In this document: piece after piece, positions 23,772 to 34,726 of the stretch
How the letters are laid out: each line of letters starts with the position of its first letter
Numbering within the stretch: the stretch's first letter is position 1
Assembly: GCF_910592395.1 (NCBI RefSeq)
Contig: NC_088317.1
Location: 7,128,001-7,192,000 of the forward strand
DNA: 64,000 nt
Direction: 5' to 3'
DNA from: Lineus longissimus
Lineage: Eukaryota; Nemertea; Pilidiophora; Heteronemertea; Lineidae
Translations under genes and position numbers: made by a program
Notes under the pieces: generated by a model
The model's database searches: none
What the model was told of the DNA's origin: nothing
The model's input: the letters and a program-made list of their open reading frames with translations, nothing else

Positions 23772-24901
23772 ATGAACCAAGATATTGCTGAATTGTGTTT
23801 GTTGATAGACGAGAATCCAGAGGATGAGGATGAAATCTCTCTCGTTTCAAAATCGTTACGTTGAGTTAATTCGTATATTCGGTCGAGCAAAGGAAGAACT
23901 GTCCATGATATTCAATACTACTGTCAGCATCATTTATGAGCAACATGCTCATCGTTTACAGTCACTGAACCAGCCATGGCTTAGCACGGACAATATAGAA
24001 AGCTTTTGTGAGGCAACGCAGGCAAAGGGGTGTCCAATGGACAACATATTCGGATACATCGATGGGACAGTCCAGCCAATTTGCAGACCCAGCACAGAAC
24101 AAAGAATGTGCTACAATGGCCATAAGAGAGTGCATGCCGTCAAATTACAGGTGAGAAATAGATATAACTATTTGAAGGATGTCAAGAAATCTTATTTTAT
24201 TTTAACAACAAATTTAACACAGTTGTCTGAGTTGGAATTGCCTACATTGCAAAAATTATTTATGGCATACAAAATGTAACACCCCCCCTAGTAGCTAGGC
24301 TACCCTTGAATGGAGTTAAACTCAATCATTCCCGAACTACTATAACATTTTAAAAAGATCACAACAACAACAACAACAAACAACAATAGGGTAGGCCTAT
24401 GGCTATGCCAATCATGATAAGGATTTACACTTACAGTGATATCATGTTCTTAATCGCCAATTTGTATGGGCCGATGGAGGGAAAGAGACATGACTGCGCA
24501 CTATTAAGGGAGAGTCAAATTTTACCGGAACTTGCAGCTGCTTGAAATCTACGAAGAAATGATGGGAGCCAAATGGCTCTGTACGGGGACCCTGCGTATG
24601 TCATTCGCACGACACTTTATCGACCCTTTGGAGGAGCACGATTGACACATCTGGAACAGAATTCAACCGTAGGATGTCCTCTATTCGTGAATGTGTAGAA
24701 TGGGGTTTCGGTAAGATTGTGCAGGAATTTGCCTTCCTTGCCTTCAAGAAGAACTTGAAGTTGCACCTACTGCCAGTTGCAAAGTACTATCTAGTTGGTG
24801 GTATCCTTATAAATGCTCATACATGCTTCTATGGAAGTATAACTTCTGGTTATTTCGATGTACAACCACCTTTACTTGAGGAATATTTCTCAGACAATTA
24901 A
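23772..24901 (+). pseudogene. PIF/Harbinger transposase (HARBI1-like), broken
   Basis: It starts at 23772 with MNQDIAELCLLIDENPEDED, a usual acidic Harbinger N-terminus, then changes frame into the 23824-24279 frame. That frame holds an HTH-like region and GYIDGTVQPICRP with YNGHKRVHAVKLQ (first catalytic Asp). A probable intron follows (CAG|GTGAGA at about 24151 to TTACAG at about 24437). The next part reads LYGPMEGKRHD (second Asp), then MALYGDPAYVIR. The last part (24660-24901) reads MSSIRECVEWGFGKI (catalytic Glu) and ends PPLLEEYFSDN. The DDE triad is visible, but there are frame changes near 23863 and 24662, a stop at about 24543-24545 and a phase problem at the intron. An ETS-like ACTTCCGGG lies upstream at about 23711. 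The Myb/SANT frame is the likely partner, head to head. Confidence 0.85.
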
Positions 24902-25940
24902 ACTTACTGTAAATTGACCGTTACTTCAGGAGTGAAGGATAACTTGGCTACTATCATGTAGGCCTAAAATGTAGTACTGACTGATTGAACTTGCACAGTA
25001 TGGGTCGAGAGGGATAACAGCAAATTGCGGGCACAAAAGTACCCGTATGTGCGGATATCCTTATCCTACCAAACTATACAGAGTGAGTCACAAAAAACTA
25101 CACACTCATTGTGTGATTGGTTGCGGTAGTCATGAAACTAACATCTTGACCCATTAAGGGTAAAGGTTGACCACATCGCATGCGAATTGACATCTGGCAT
25201 CTACACCTAGGCAGTGGAGTCCTACACGTCATATCGGCAAAGTCACTGGCGACCCTTGATTGTTCAAGACTGAAACGAACACAATCATGGACACACTCGT
25301 GATTTAGCGCATTCTCATAACAATGTAACTGACTATAGCCTTGCATTGTAAAGTCAGAGTAGAATGGCTTGTTTACCCCAACAAGCCCAATGGGATGAAT
25401 TGCGTCATTCTTACAGAGGCGGAAAAGGTGACTGGCAGTTGCACATTTTTTATCAATGCCTCATTTGTTGGTAATCCTGACTGGGAAAGTCATACCTCCA
25501 TGACCTTACAACTGGGTATCTGGTGTATATTCCGGTACAAAACTGAGCTAAATATGGTTTCCAAGATGGCCGCGTGCCAAATTTGAAAAAATAAGGAAGG
25601 AGCCTTTCGGCCAGAGAGCTTTGATTGGTCCATCTCATTGCACATATAACTTCATGAGTGCGATTACAAGTTGAAGGGTGTAACAGAGGGAAAATCTTAC
25701 TAGCTGTGATGGTAACTTCGACAGTCACAACCCAGCAAACAACCAGTAACTGCAGTCTGGACCTTTACATCGGACGAAGTTTGCCAATAAGGGACCTGGA
25801 ACATTGTAATACTGATAGGGGATTGGATGCTGTAATATCATGAGTGATTGCCCCAAGGTTTGAGTTTTTGGAGAGGGGGATATTGATGGGTTTAAGGAAT
25901 TGCATGCAGGGAGTGCAGGGTGAGCTTCGCTGATAGTGAT
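24902..25940. other. No gene recognised
   Basis: Probably flank or non-coding tail of the Harbinger remnant. Short frames at 25341-25728 overlap on both strands and show no domain. CAAGATGGCCGCG, a YY1-like string, lies at about 25561. Confidence 0.35.
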
Positions 25941-25944
25941 ACGC

Positions 25945-26025
25945 TCCCAACCCCAATACTTAACAGTATTGTAACAGTATTGTGGAGATCACACACAAGG
26001 CAGGTGACACTGGGGGTTAGTACAG
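25945..26025 (+). repeat. Empty-site paralog of the Harbinger-type copy-2 target
   Basis: CTCCCAACCCCAATACTTA runs directly into ACAGTA and then GGAGATCACACACAA. The same flanks lie at 26283-26302 and 27136-27180, but there they are separated by a transposon. This copy therefore shows the target before insertion, with a single TTA. Confidence 0.85.
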
Positions 26026-26302
26026 ATCCAAAGTGTCATGCAATGTTGGGTGATGGCACCCTTCTTTCAACTGACTTGGAATGAGCGAGCTGTGTTTTGG
26101 CATCAGAAGTCACGTGTCAGGTTTTGTAGGGTTGGATCCGGGGATGGTTCGCGAGGAATGAGAGGGGTCTGTGTAGTGTTTGATAATGAAGGAAATCCAA
26201 GTGGTTTGCCCCCCCCCCACCACCTCTCACTTATTTTTGCTAGGGAATCGTGTTTGAGTTGTGTGTGCATCTTCACTGATACACTCCCAACCCCAATACT
26301 TA

Positions 26303-27135
26303 GGGATCACGTCCAAAGTCCGCATGCGATATTCCAGTGCCTGCCATGAGAAAAATCCACGGGCACTATTTTTTTCACTCCCGCCAGCTGTCCAGGGGGC
26401 AGGCCATGCCAGTAAACGGGCGCAATCACACCCGCGCCCGTGATCACGCCTGCGCCGGCAAACTACTACCAGGAAATGGGCGCGATCACGCCTGCGGCCG
26501 CATGAGACACCTGTAAACAATTAACAATAAAAAAATTTCTGGGCAAGTTGCAGGACTAAGTCATGCTGCCCGTCGGGCATGGCAATTTATTACATTATGA
26601 ACAAGGAATTTAGACAAAAAACTAGTTTTATCTGCTATGCACTTTTTGCAGCCAACTCCCGGCGAAGAAACATTCTCAAAACGCCTACAATCCACTTTGT
26701 AATGCTTAGTTCCATCCTGATTCGATATGCCATTACCGAGCACTGCAGCAACCGCCAACTATAGCGAAGTGTACAGCCTGGCGTGTACCCAGCGCTAAAC
26801 GGCATAATTACCGCGTTGAGTGAGACTCTAGATTTCCGCGAAATGGAACTCTGGATACCGGGAAATGAATCACGATCGTGCTGGAAATCGGCGGGCGTTA
26901 TTGCGCCGGTGTTTTTTTATGACGGGCGGCACGCGCCCCTCAAGTGTCTGTCGGGCGTTATAGATAGCGCTCGTGCGAAGTAGTTTACGGGTGTTTGCGG
27001 GCGCGGGCGTGATCGCGCCTGTTTCCTGGCATGGACTGATATTCGAGGCGCATGAGTGTGGCGATATTCGACCAGGCGAATTTTCGCCCGGATTTTCACA
27101 GCGAATATTCGCGTGCGGACTTTGGATGTGATCTC
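26303..27135. mobile_element. PIF/Harbinger-type non-autonomous element, copy 2
   Basis: It begins GGGATCACGTCCAAAGTCCG and ends, inverted, with GCGGACTTTGGATGTGATCTC. TTA lies at 26300-26302 and 27136-27138, while the paralogous empty site has one TTA. Only the ends match copies 1 and 3. The interior is a different GC-rich inverted repeat with GGGCGCGATCACGCC and GGGCGTTATTGCGCC. Thus unlike interiors share one set of TIRs. It encodes no transposase. Confidence 0.85.
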
Positions 27136-27183
27136 TTAACAGTACAGTGGAGATCACACACAAAGCAGGTGACACTGGGGGTA

Positions 27184-27732
27184 TGTACATCATCCATTGA
27201 TTGAATTTGACCTCTTGATTATAGGGAAACCATTTGTCAGTCTCAAGGCTGTCCTCAATAAAGATGTTCTACTGAGATGAGAGGCCCGACTCTTATCAGG
27301 CATGGTAATACCTGACTTCCTCTCAAGCTAGAGCCTCTTTCTCTTGATTTGCAAATAGATTTTCTCCCCAGAACATAACATTACACAATGATGATGTCAT
27401 GCAGAGCAAGTAAATGGCCTTCTGGCATTCAGATATGGCAGGGTTGAATGATCTCAAGGCAATGATCTACAGAGAATTATTTAATTGGCGTCACACATTA
27501 ATTTTGACTGAAAACATTGCACTGTCCATGCAGTATGTATACGCATTTCAACCAACTGTGGATATGATATGGAACCATGTCGCTCCTCTTGCCAACAGCA
27601 ATTGTTTTCTGGTTGCCATGGTAACCATGGTCTATATCGAGCACATGAAGATGAGCTGAAATCAATCGTCATTCGATGGTGTTTTACCATCTGTTGTCTG
27701 TGAATACAGGTTTTTCCGATATACTGTCTTAA
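27184..27732. other. No feature recognised
   Basis: No exon, RNA gene or repeat boundary. The frames at 27414-27690 overlap on both strands without domain signals. Confidence 0.4.
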
Positions 27733-28763
27733 TAAAAATGGCCAGGGCCATTGTGCTCACCTCATGTGGAGGAAAGATGGATAAAGAGCATGGTATTGTG
27801 TCATGTAGTGTTAGGTTTGATGTAGGTCCAAGCAATTACAATTTCCCCAAAATGGCCAATTTACAGTACATTCGACCTCTGTGACCTTGAAAAGTTGGTT
27901 AAATCAAAGAAGACCCGGGTGATACATTGAATGGTTGTTAGAATTAGATGTACCTATGATATAAAATTGGTGCCAATCGGGTACTAGGAATAATGGCATT
28001 TTGATGAATTTAGGATTTGGCCCCCTCCCTGGAGGCCAAACGGCAAATCAGATCGCACCAAACTTCGGTACCTGAGATCACCTGACCAAAGGGTACATGT
28101 GTACTTAATTTGTGATCAATAGTCATTGCAGTTAAGAAACGTGCCATAGTTACGTCCTGACGGCGAATTTACGTCATTTGACCTCTGTGACCTTGACAAG
28201 AAGGTCAAATTAAAAACCTGTGTGACATATACTGTATTGTGGTTAGATGTACCCATGATATCAAATTGGTGGCAATCGGGCAAGAAGTTAAGGAATTATC
28301 ACATTTTTAAGGTTTTTGGATTTTGCCCCCTGGTGGTCAAGTGGTGAATCATATTGGACCAAACTTCGGTCCCTGAGATCACCTGACTAAGGGGTAAATG
28401 TGTACCAAATTTGGTATCAATAGTCATTGCAGTTTAGAAACGTGCCATCGTTACATCCTAACGGCCAATTTACACCATTTGACCTCTGTGACCTTGAAAA
28501 GGAGGTCAAATCAAAAAGCCGGAGGATATATGATGCACCTTTGCTAGAAGTACCTACCATATTTTTTTCAAAATTTCCCGACTACTATTAAGGGAGATAT
28601 TGCATATTTTCACTTTTAACGTTTGGCCCCCTGGTGGCCAAACCATGAAACGAATCGGACTGAAACTTGGTCTCCAAGGTGTCATTACATAAGGGTACAT
28701 GTGTACCAAGTTTCAACTCAATAGCTCTAACAGTTACGAAACGTGCCCTGCTAACGGACGACG

Positions 28764-28837
<74 letters not shown>

Positions 28838-28893
28838 ACGACGGACGCCACGGTATGGGATAAGCTCACCTCTGCTAAGAGGTGAGCTAAAAA
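27733..28893 (+). mobile_element. Helentron-like family-1 element, apparently complete
   Basis: The 5' end is AAAATGGCCAGGGCCATTG then TGCTCACC. The 3' end is an 11-bp perfect stem, AGCTCACCTCT with AGAGGTGAGCT around the loop GCTA (28863-28888), followed by A's. In between are about 300-bp monomers (GACCTCTGTGACCTTGA at about 27874, 28179 and 28480) and a long ACG microsatellite close to the 3' end. The order 5' cap, core repeats, microsatellite, 3' hairpin matches non-autonomous Helentrons such as DINE-1 or bivalve 'pearl' elements. No coding sequence. Confidence 0.7.
28758..28850. repeat. ACG trinucleotide microsatellite
   Basis: About 26 consecutive ACG/GAC triplets lie between GGACGACGG-type edges. 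Translated frames across it give poly-Arg on both strands, which are artefacts. Shorter versions mark the same place in sister elements (37208-37230, 29801). Confidence 0.95.
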
Positions 28894-28957
28894 CCAAAGC
28901 TTTTCAGAGTTGTCAACTGAGAAGCACAGTAGGCTATACTGACCTTTATTCTGTCAA

Positions 28958-29849
28958 ATGAAATGGTCCAGGGACCATGTGCTCACCTTGGGTAATGTAA
29001 TGCATGTCATTTGCAGTTGATATGAGAAGAACAGTTTCTGGCTAGTTTCACAAGTTTTGATTCCATTGAATAATATCATTCTTCTCGGCTCAATGGCACA
29101 AAAGAAAATTACCGGTACCATCTAAGTATAGCATTTTGGATAAAAAGTTGACTGAATTGCAGGGTTATTGAAGAGTGTACATGTCATATGGAAATTGGTT
29201 GACATCGTTTCAACAGTTTAGGAGAAATAGGAATTTGTTTAATTTTCAAGATGGCCACCTGGCGGCCATATTGGTCAATTGATTTAACTGAAAATCAGGG
29301 ATGTTGAAGAGAGTACATAGATATACAATCACATGAAATTTGGTTTCAATCCGACTTTGTTTAATTTACAAGATGGCCGCTTGGCGGCCATAATTGAAGT
29401 CCGAGCAGGACAAATTTTAGGAGATAGAATAGAGGGTCCCTCGATATATGTTCGTACAAGTTTAGAACCTTCTAGCTCAAATAGAAATGAAACGTGCCAC
29501 CTATCGGTGATATAGACAACTTTGACCTCTGTGACCTTGAAAAGTAGGTCAAATCAAAAACCAGGTGATATGTCATTTAACCTTATTAGACAACCACCAT
29601 AAAAATTTCATCCCTCTACATACAACCATTTGCTTCAAAAAGGCAAAAAACAATTTCCAAGATGGCCGCCTGGAGGCCAGAAAGTACAAATCACAAAAAA
29701 GAAAAAAATACATCTAAGCATATTGCTCAAAGCTACCATCACACCAACCTTTAGCCATCTATTACCCTAGCAGTGACGAAACGCGCTCCGCTAACGGACG
29801 AAGACGGATGCCACGGTATTGTATAAGCTCCCCAGAGGTGAGCTAAAAA
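28958..29849 (+). mobile_element. Helentron-like family-1 element with YY1-like blocks
   Basis: The 5' end is AATGAAATGGTCCAGGGACC then ATGTGCTCACC. The 3' end is AGCTCCCCAGAGGTGAGCT then A's (29826-29849). Inside it carries CAAGATGGCCRCY plus GGCGGCCATATTGG-type blocks at about 29249, 29370 and 29659. It also has TTTGACCTCTGTGACC and AAGTAGGTCAAA at 29521-29551. It lies 65 bp after the previous element in the same orientation. Confidence 0.7.
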
Positions 29850-30262
29850 GTTGCCCTGAGGTGGGATCAAACCCACAACCTTCGAGGTTAAAAAAGAGCG
29901 AGAAATTCAAATCAAGCTAGAACTAGGTCAACACAGATTTTTACTCAGAGACGCAAACTGTTAGCATCAATGAAAACAAATCGGAATTTATATCAAAATC
30001 CATTTGCATTCGGACTTCCTAAACTTAATTTTAAGCCTCTATCTATTAAGCGACAAAATTATCTTAAGAAGAATTTAAGTCGAAACGCGCTAGATTTTCT
30101 GTCAGCAGTATATCATGGGCTGTTCTTCCTGTCGGCCAGATTTGAAATGCCTAGGTCCTACGGTTACAAAATGCCCAAAGGTGTCCACGGACGGATGGAA
30201 GGACGGACACCACTCAAATAGCTACATGTATTTGACTAGCTACACTGACCGCTGAGCTAAAA
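29850..30262 (+). mobile_element. SINE-like fragment and family-2 3' end
   Basis: At 29850-29893 the minus strand reads GGTTGTGGGTTTGATCCCAC, a B-box-like tRNA/SINE relic. At 30120-30262 the plus strand matches the ends at 15537 and 21958: CCTACGGTTACAAAATGCCC, GGAAGGACGGACACCA and finally CGCTGAGCTAAAAA. The 5' end of this element was not found. Confidence 0.45.
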
Positions 30263-30473
30263 AGGTAAAAAGTGCAATATCTCGCTTATTAGTGACTTGC
30301 TTTTTTTCGATGATATTACTATGGTAGGTACTCCGAGAAAGGATACATCACATTATTATACAGGTTTTTGATTTGATCTAATTTTCAAGGTTACTGAGGT
30401 CAATGGGCGTAAATTAGCCATTTGAGTGTACAGTTTAGTACCAAACTAAGTATCGTTTTTGAGCTGTACAGAC

Positions 30474-31180
30474 TGAGTAGGAACCAACAACGATACGAGG
30501 ACCGTATCGTATTGTGCGCGGACCGTGCAATGAATTTTGGGATACGGTCCGAGAGAAACCAGCACACGACGCGGAAAAAGTCATAGTACTGTCCGATATA
30601 TATTATGAGCCGATAGAAAACTAGTAGGATTTGGGCTTGTTGCATTAGAAGATAATACGATATGTACCGTCTGAATACTGCACGACGCGACGATACGATA
30701 CTAACCAGCATACCATACCGTTTGTTTACACATTTTCCTCTCTAATTTCAACATGATCCATGGCGACTTGGTTAATATTCAGCTTATTACCAGATCGTCT
30801 CAATCTCAACCGATGGAATCGCCTACTATAAATAGAATATCTCTGACGTCGTTGCGAGAAATTCCCCAAATATTGGGACATACACAAAAAACTTAAATTA
30901 GCCATGTGCTCTATGTTTACAAATTGACGTCACCCATATTGACCAATCACGCCCTGGCTGACGAGCTGGTGCTATTCGCGAGTGGGACATACTTCGATTG
31001 AAAACATACATGTCTCGACTGTGTGAAACCCGATTATCGTGGCTAAGGCTAGAATATTAGTGCTAATATTTACGGATTAGTTTCAATCGTGATAAAACAT
31101 ACCCATTTTGTCCTGTTGTCAGCAAGTGAAATGTCAACTTTCCCGCAAATTCTTCATGGTACCGATATTTCAGAGTCGCA
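30474..31180 (+). repeat. GTATCG-rich dispersed repeat, copy B (uninterrupted)
   Basis: It matches 10426-10935 plus 11491-11670. Shared landmarks are ACCGTATCGTA, TACTGTCCGATA, GAATACTGCACGA and GGGACATACTTCGATTG. Copy B lacks the 555-bp segment found in copy A. No coding is recognised. Confidence 0.65.
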
Positions 31181-31764
31181 TAAGCGACATATAATGAAAT
31201 TTATAAAATGTACAAAACTAAACGTAGTGTATACTTTGTGTGAAATTTTCTTATTTCTGAAGGAACTTTTTAGTGATTATTTATCAGAAAATTCTGGACG
31301 ATATTGATCTCCACCTCAACTCAAATTCATCAATCCTTTCTTCAGAGAGTTACGAATCTTTCCAGGGTGTCAAAATAAGTTATTTTGCAAGAATATGCGA
31401 CTTAACGTTGTCCAGAAATAGGTTAGAAATCCCGCAAAGCACTACAAATCATTTGTCGGATGTACGGATACCAAATTCCGGACAAGTTTAAATTAAACCT
31501 CTTCAAATCAGTTTTTTTGCAAACTAAACTATTTCAATACCCCCCCCCCCCCCCCCGTATGAACTCAAAACTATTCAAAGAAATGATGCATTTAACAATC
31601 CAGAACAAATGTTTGAAATATCCATGCCGACTCATCAGCAGTGAATATCATTCCTTAAGTCTCCACCTTTCACCGCCGATAACTCCCGTTAGGTAATCTG
31701 TCAGAAGCACCATCATAAACGGGTGGCCAATCAAATCGCTAGACACAAAGTAATTGAATTGATA

Positions 31765-31945
31765 GTGCCAACCTCCGGATCAGGTTACCCTTCTTCTATA
31801 CAACATGCACTGTGCATTTGGTCAGATCGGCATTCCTGGAACCGTTATTCATTGAACACCTGGTCTTCAATTATGACGGCTTTCAGTGCGTATCTTGTGC
31901 AACAACCACGAGTGAGTGTAGTGTTAGTGTTGTCGCAACAACACT
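31765..31945 (+). repeat. Dispersed repeat, inverted copy at 59995-60165
   Basis: GTGCCAACCTCCGGATCAGG, ACAACATGCACTGTGCA and AGTGTTAGTGTTGTCGC all appear reverse-complemented in the 60-kb copy in the reverse order. A poly-C run (31541-31556) lies upstream. Type unknown. Confidence 0.6.
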
Positions 31946-31948
31946 AAC

Positions 31949-32760
31949 ATATGGCGACAACGTGCCACAGTTACCTTCAAATGGCCAACTTACACCATTT
32001 GACCTCTGCGACCTTAAAAATTCAGTCAAATCAAAAACCCGTATCATATGTGATTTATCCTTGCTAGGAGTACCTACCATAAAATTTTTAGCCAAAATGA
32101 GTGGCTTATAAGCAAGATATCGCATTTTTTAGGTTTTAACTTTTGGCCCCCTGATGGCCAAGTAAAAAATCAGATCGGACCGAAATTTGGGATTAGAGGT
32201 TATCTGATTTAGGAAGTAATGTGTACCAAATTTCATGTTTCATAGCTTCAGCGGTTAAGAAATGTGCCATAGTTACCCACAAACGGCGAATTAACGCCTT
32301 TTGACCTCTGCAACCTTGAAAATTAGGGAACAAATTTAGGGAGTAAATCAAAAACTCATACGATGTAACCTTACTAGGAGTACCTGCCATAAAAAGTAAG
32401 TGAGTAGCTTATAAGCTTTTTAGGTTTTAACTTTTGGCCCCCTGGGGGCGAAGTTGAGATTCTGATTGGACCGAAAGTCAGAGTCAGAGGTCACCTGACA
32501 TGGGGGGGGGGGGGGTTATGTGTACAAAGTTTCAAGTTCATAGCCCTAGCGGTTAAGAAATGTGTCACTGTTTTTGAAACAAGATACAGACAACGACGAA
32601 GGACGCTGGGGAGGGGGATGCTAAAATGACCAATGAAATGACCAGGGGCCCTGTATTCACCTGTGGTCACTAAGAGGAATATTGTTGCTGTTGTTACAGA
32701 GAATTTTACCACAGTTACCTTGGGTCAACAATGGTCAAGGTTAACTTCAACTGTATGTTT
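31949..32760 (+). mobile_element. Two Helentron-like family-1 copies, 5'-truncated then short
   Basis: 31949-32620 has monomers with TTTGACCTCTGCGACC, GGCCCCCTGATGGCCAAG and GGGGGCGAAGTTGAG, and ends GACGAAGGACGCTGG then GATGCTAAAA. A second 5' end follows at once at about 32635: AATGAAATGACCAGGGGCCC. That copy is short and resembles 14225-14350. A poly-G run lies at 32503-32515. Confidence 0.5.
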
Positions 32761-33353
32761 ATTGATTCACTTGACAAATGTGATCCTTAAATTCATACGA
32801 TCTATCTGAGGCGCTGATTTTGTGACTCGGATTGTGCAGCGATGGCGTGAAGAATATTAGTGCAAGAGGCATCAATGTGTTGCTAGCGATGTCTAGTTGT
32901 GTCTGGTAAAATAGAACATAAGGGCCTACAAATACGTGCAAATAGGTCTTTTCGGACTTTTGGAAATCAGACCATCAATGCAGGCTGCAGCTGTGTGCAA
33001 TGCTCGGGTATCCAGTCAAACAGCCCCATGTCAAAACGGTGAGTTTTACTGTTTTGAAAGTGATGAAGTGTTTAGAGTTCCGACGATTAGGAAGTATATC
33101 AACCATAGAAGTAGTGTATTGGTTCATTGCGTGATTTATGGCGCTCTGTTTGATGAAAATGATCGTGTTTATCGCATCAGCTGCGACCATCTCGGGCATT
33201 CATTCATGATCTGACTTTACACGGCATCCCACCATGCATGCATGTGGTGGCATGTGCACTGCACACGACATCCATATCATAGCATGCATGTCAAGGGCCC
33301 AGGCCTATTAATGCGGTAGGCCAATAGTGACATGATGGTGGTGTGTGTTGTGA
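32761..33353. other. No gene recognised
   Basis: Open frames on both strands at 32936-33214 overlap and lack family motifs. Short ATGCATGC-rich sequence lies at 33231-33290. Confidence 0.35.
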
Positions 33354-33527
33354 GTTGATAGACAACTGCACACCAGGCGGAGGAAGTCACTGAGAGCCAC
33401 AACAATCGTAAAAGTAGGCACAACGAACAAAAGAAAAAAACATGGCATGCAACCATGCAGGCCTTTTTTGTTGCTGGTTTGTTGTGGCTCCCAGTGACTT
33501 CCTCCGCCTGGTGTGAAGTTGTCTATT
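33354..33527. repeat. Inverted repeat, about 48-bp arms
   Basis: ACACCAGGCGGAGGAAGTCA with GAGCCACAACA on the left reappears inverted at 33480-33527. Including outer GATAGACAAC, the arms are about 48 bp around a 75-bp loop. It lies next to the larger fold-back at 33538. Confidence 0.85.
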
Positions 33528-33537
33528 GAGATTGATT

Positions 33538-34206
33538 CTCTATATACATAAACAGGTACTGCATCAGCGTGCCCCAGTAACCTCAAAGTTGAAAATGTAA
33601 ACATCGAAATCTACCCAATAAATACATATTTGCTCAAACTAAGTAGTTCTACTTAATCCTCGATTCATAATTTATCGAATCGATGTATTCTTTGTTGTTG
33701 ATTTTTTTGGAATTGTGAGAAAATTCTACTTTAAAAGCGGCTCTTCACGCTACTATTCTTGTGCGTGACATATCGTCTTATTTTACTGGTGGCGCCCTCT
33801 AGTCAGCCTCGTGAAGCCACCAGTAAAATAGACGATATGTCACGCACAAGAATAGTAGCGTGAAGAATACATTGATTCGATAGATTATGAATCGAGGATT
33901 AAGTAGAACTACTTGATTTGAGCAAATGTGACCCGTCACAGCAAAACCAGGCGCATGTCTCACAGAAGATGATCCCAAATGACACCAGGAGATAATGGAA
34001 GAAATAGGTGTGCTCGTATTTCACAAAAGGCAGACAATAGAGAAATGAACAAACAGTCCGTCTCAACCTGCCAAGCTCAGAGCGACATGTGCCTGATTTT
34101 GCTGTGACGAGTCACAAATATGTATTTATTGGGTAGATTTAGATGTTTACATTTTCAACTTTGTTACTGCGACACGCTGATGCAGTACCTGTTTATGTAT
34201 ATAGAG
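33538..34206. mobile_element. Nested fold-back element
   Basis: The outer left arm 33538-33692 (CTCTATATACATAAACAGG to GATGTATTCTT) pairs with 33863-34206 once a 192-bp insertion is removed from the right arm. Directly inside is a second hairpin, 33743-33793 with 33816-33865. Its arms (CTTCACGCTACTATTCTTG onward, about 51 bp) differ by one base around a 22-base loop. The left arm has 50 extra bases (33693-33742) missing on the right. No coding sequence. Confidence 0.85.
33928..34115. mobile_element. 188-bp MITE with 4-bp AAAT target duplication
   Basis: The TIRs are GTGACCCGTCACAGCAAAAC on the left and, inverted, GTGACTCGTCACAGCAAAAT on the right. AAAT flanks both sides (33924-33927 and 34116-34119). 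The other fold-back arm shows GAGCAAATATG uninterrupted, which is the empty site. The superfamily is not certain. Confidence 0.85.
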
Positions 34207-34726
34207 AAAGGATCTAATGCACTACCTATTTTCCGTGATTTCAACAGCTATAAAACAGCCAGAATACTGATAGAAAGTTAATTGGATTGGCTGTTGATTG
34301 TTGTTCCACTTCCAGTTCCATTCCAGTCCATCCAGTTGGAGTTGCTTTCATTTTATTGTGCTCTATAGATCCATCCATGCCCTTGATTGGGGGACAACGT
34401 TAACATAACATAGTGTTGGCCGTCGTCACGTCACCATGCATTTTACATTGATACCGTGACGCGACGTCTTCATAAGGTTCTGGGAAACGTTGCCCCACTT
34501 TCAACTGTCGACGTCTATAATGCATATGTAATAGGCCTAGGTCACAAAAGATATGACAGCACTGACGATTATGTCACTCTTACTGTGAGTATGCAACGGA
34601 TCGCATCCTGATCAGGCAATTTATGAAGAGCAGAAAGCACCTTTGGGCTATAGTTTAGATCACCGAGTTGCGCTCAATAATCAGGTGTACGGCACGACAT
34701 GCTCTTGACCATGTCAATGTCACTGT
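34207..34726. other. No feature recognised
   Basis: No exon or repeat. A short purine/pyrimidine-biased stretch (CCACTTCCAGTTCC) lies at 34305-34335. Confidence 0.35.

Noticed and set aside
28588-28885. Arginine-rich reading frames on both strands
   Set aside because: They are translations of the ACG microsatellite inside a Helentron-like element.
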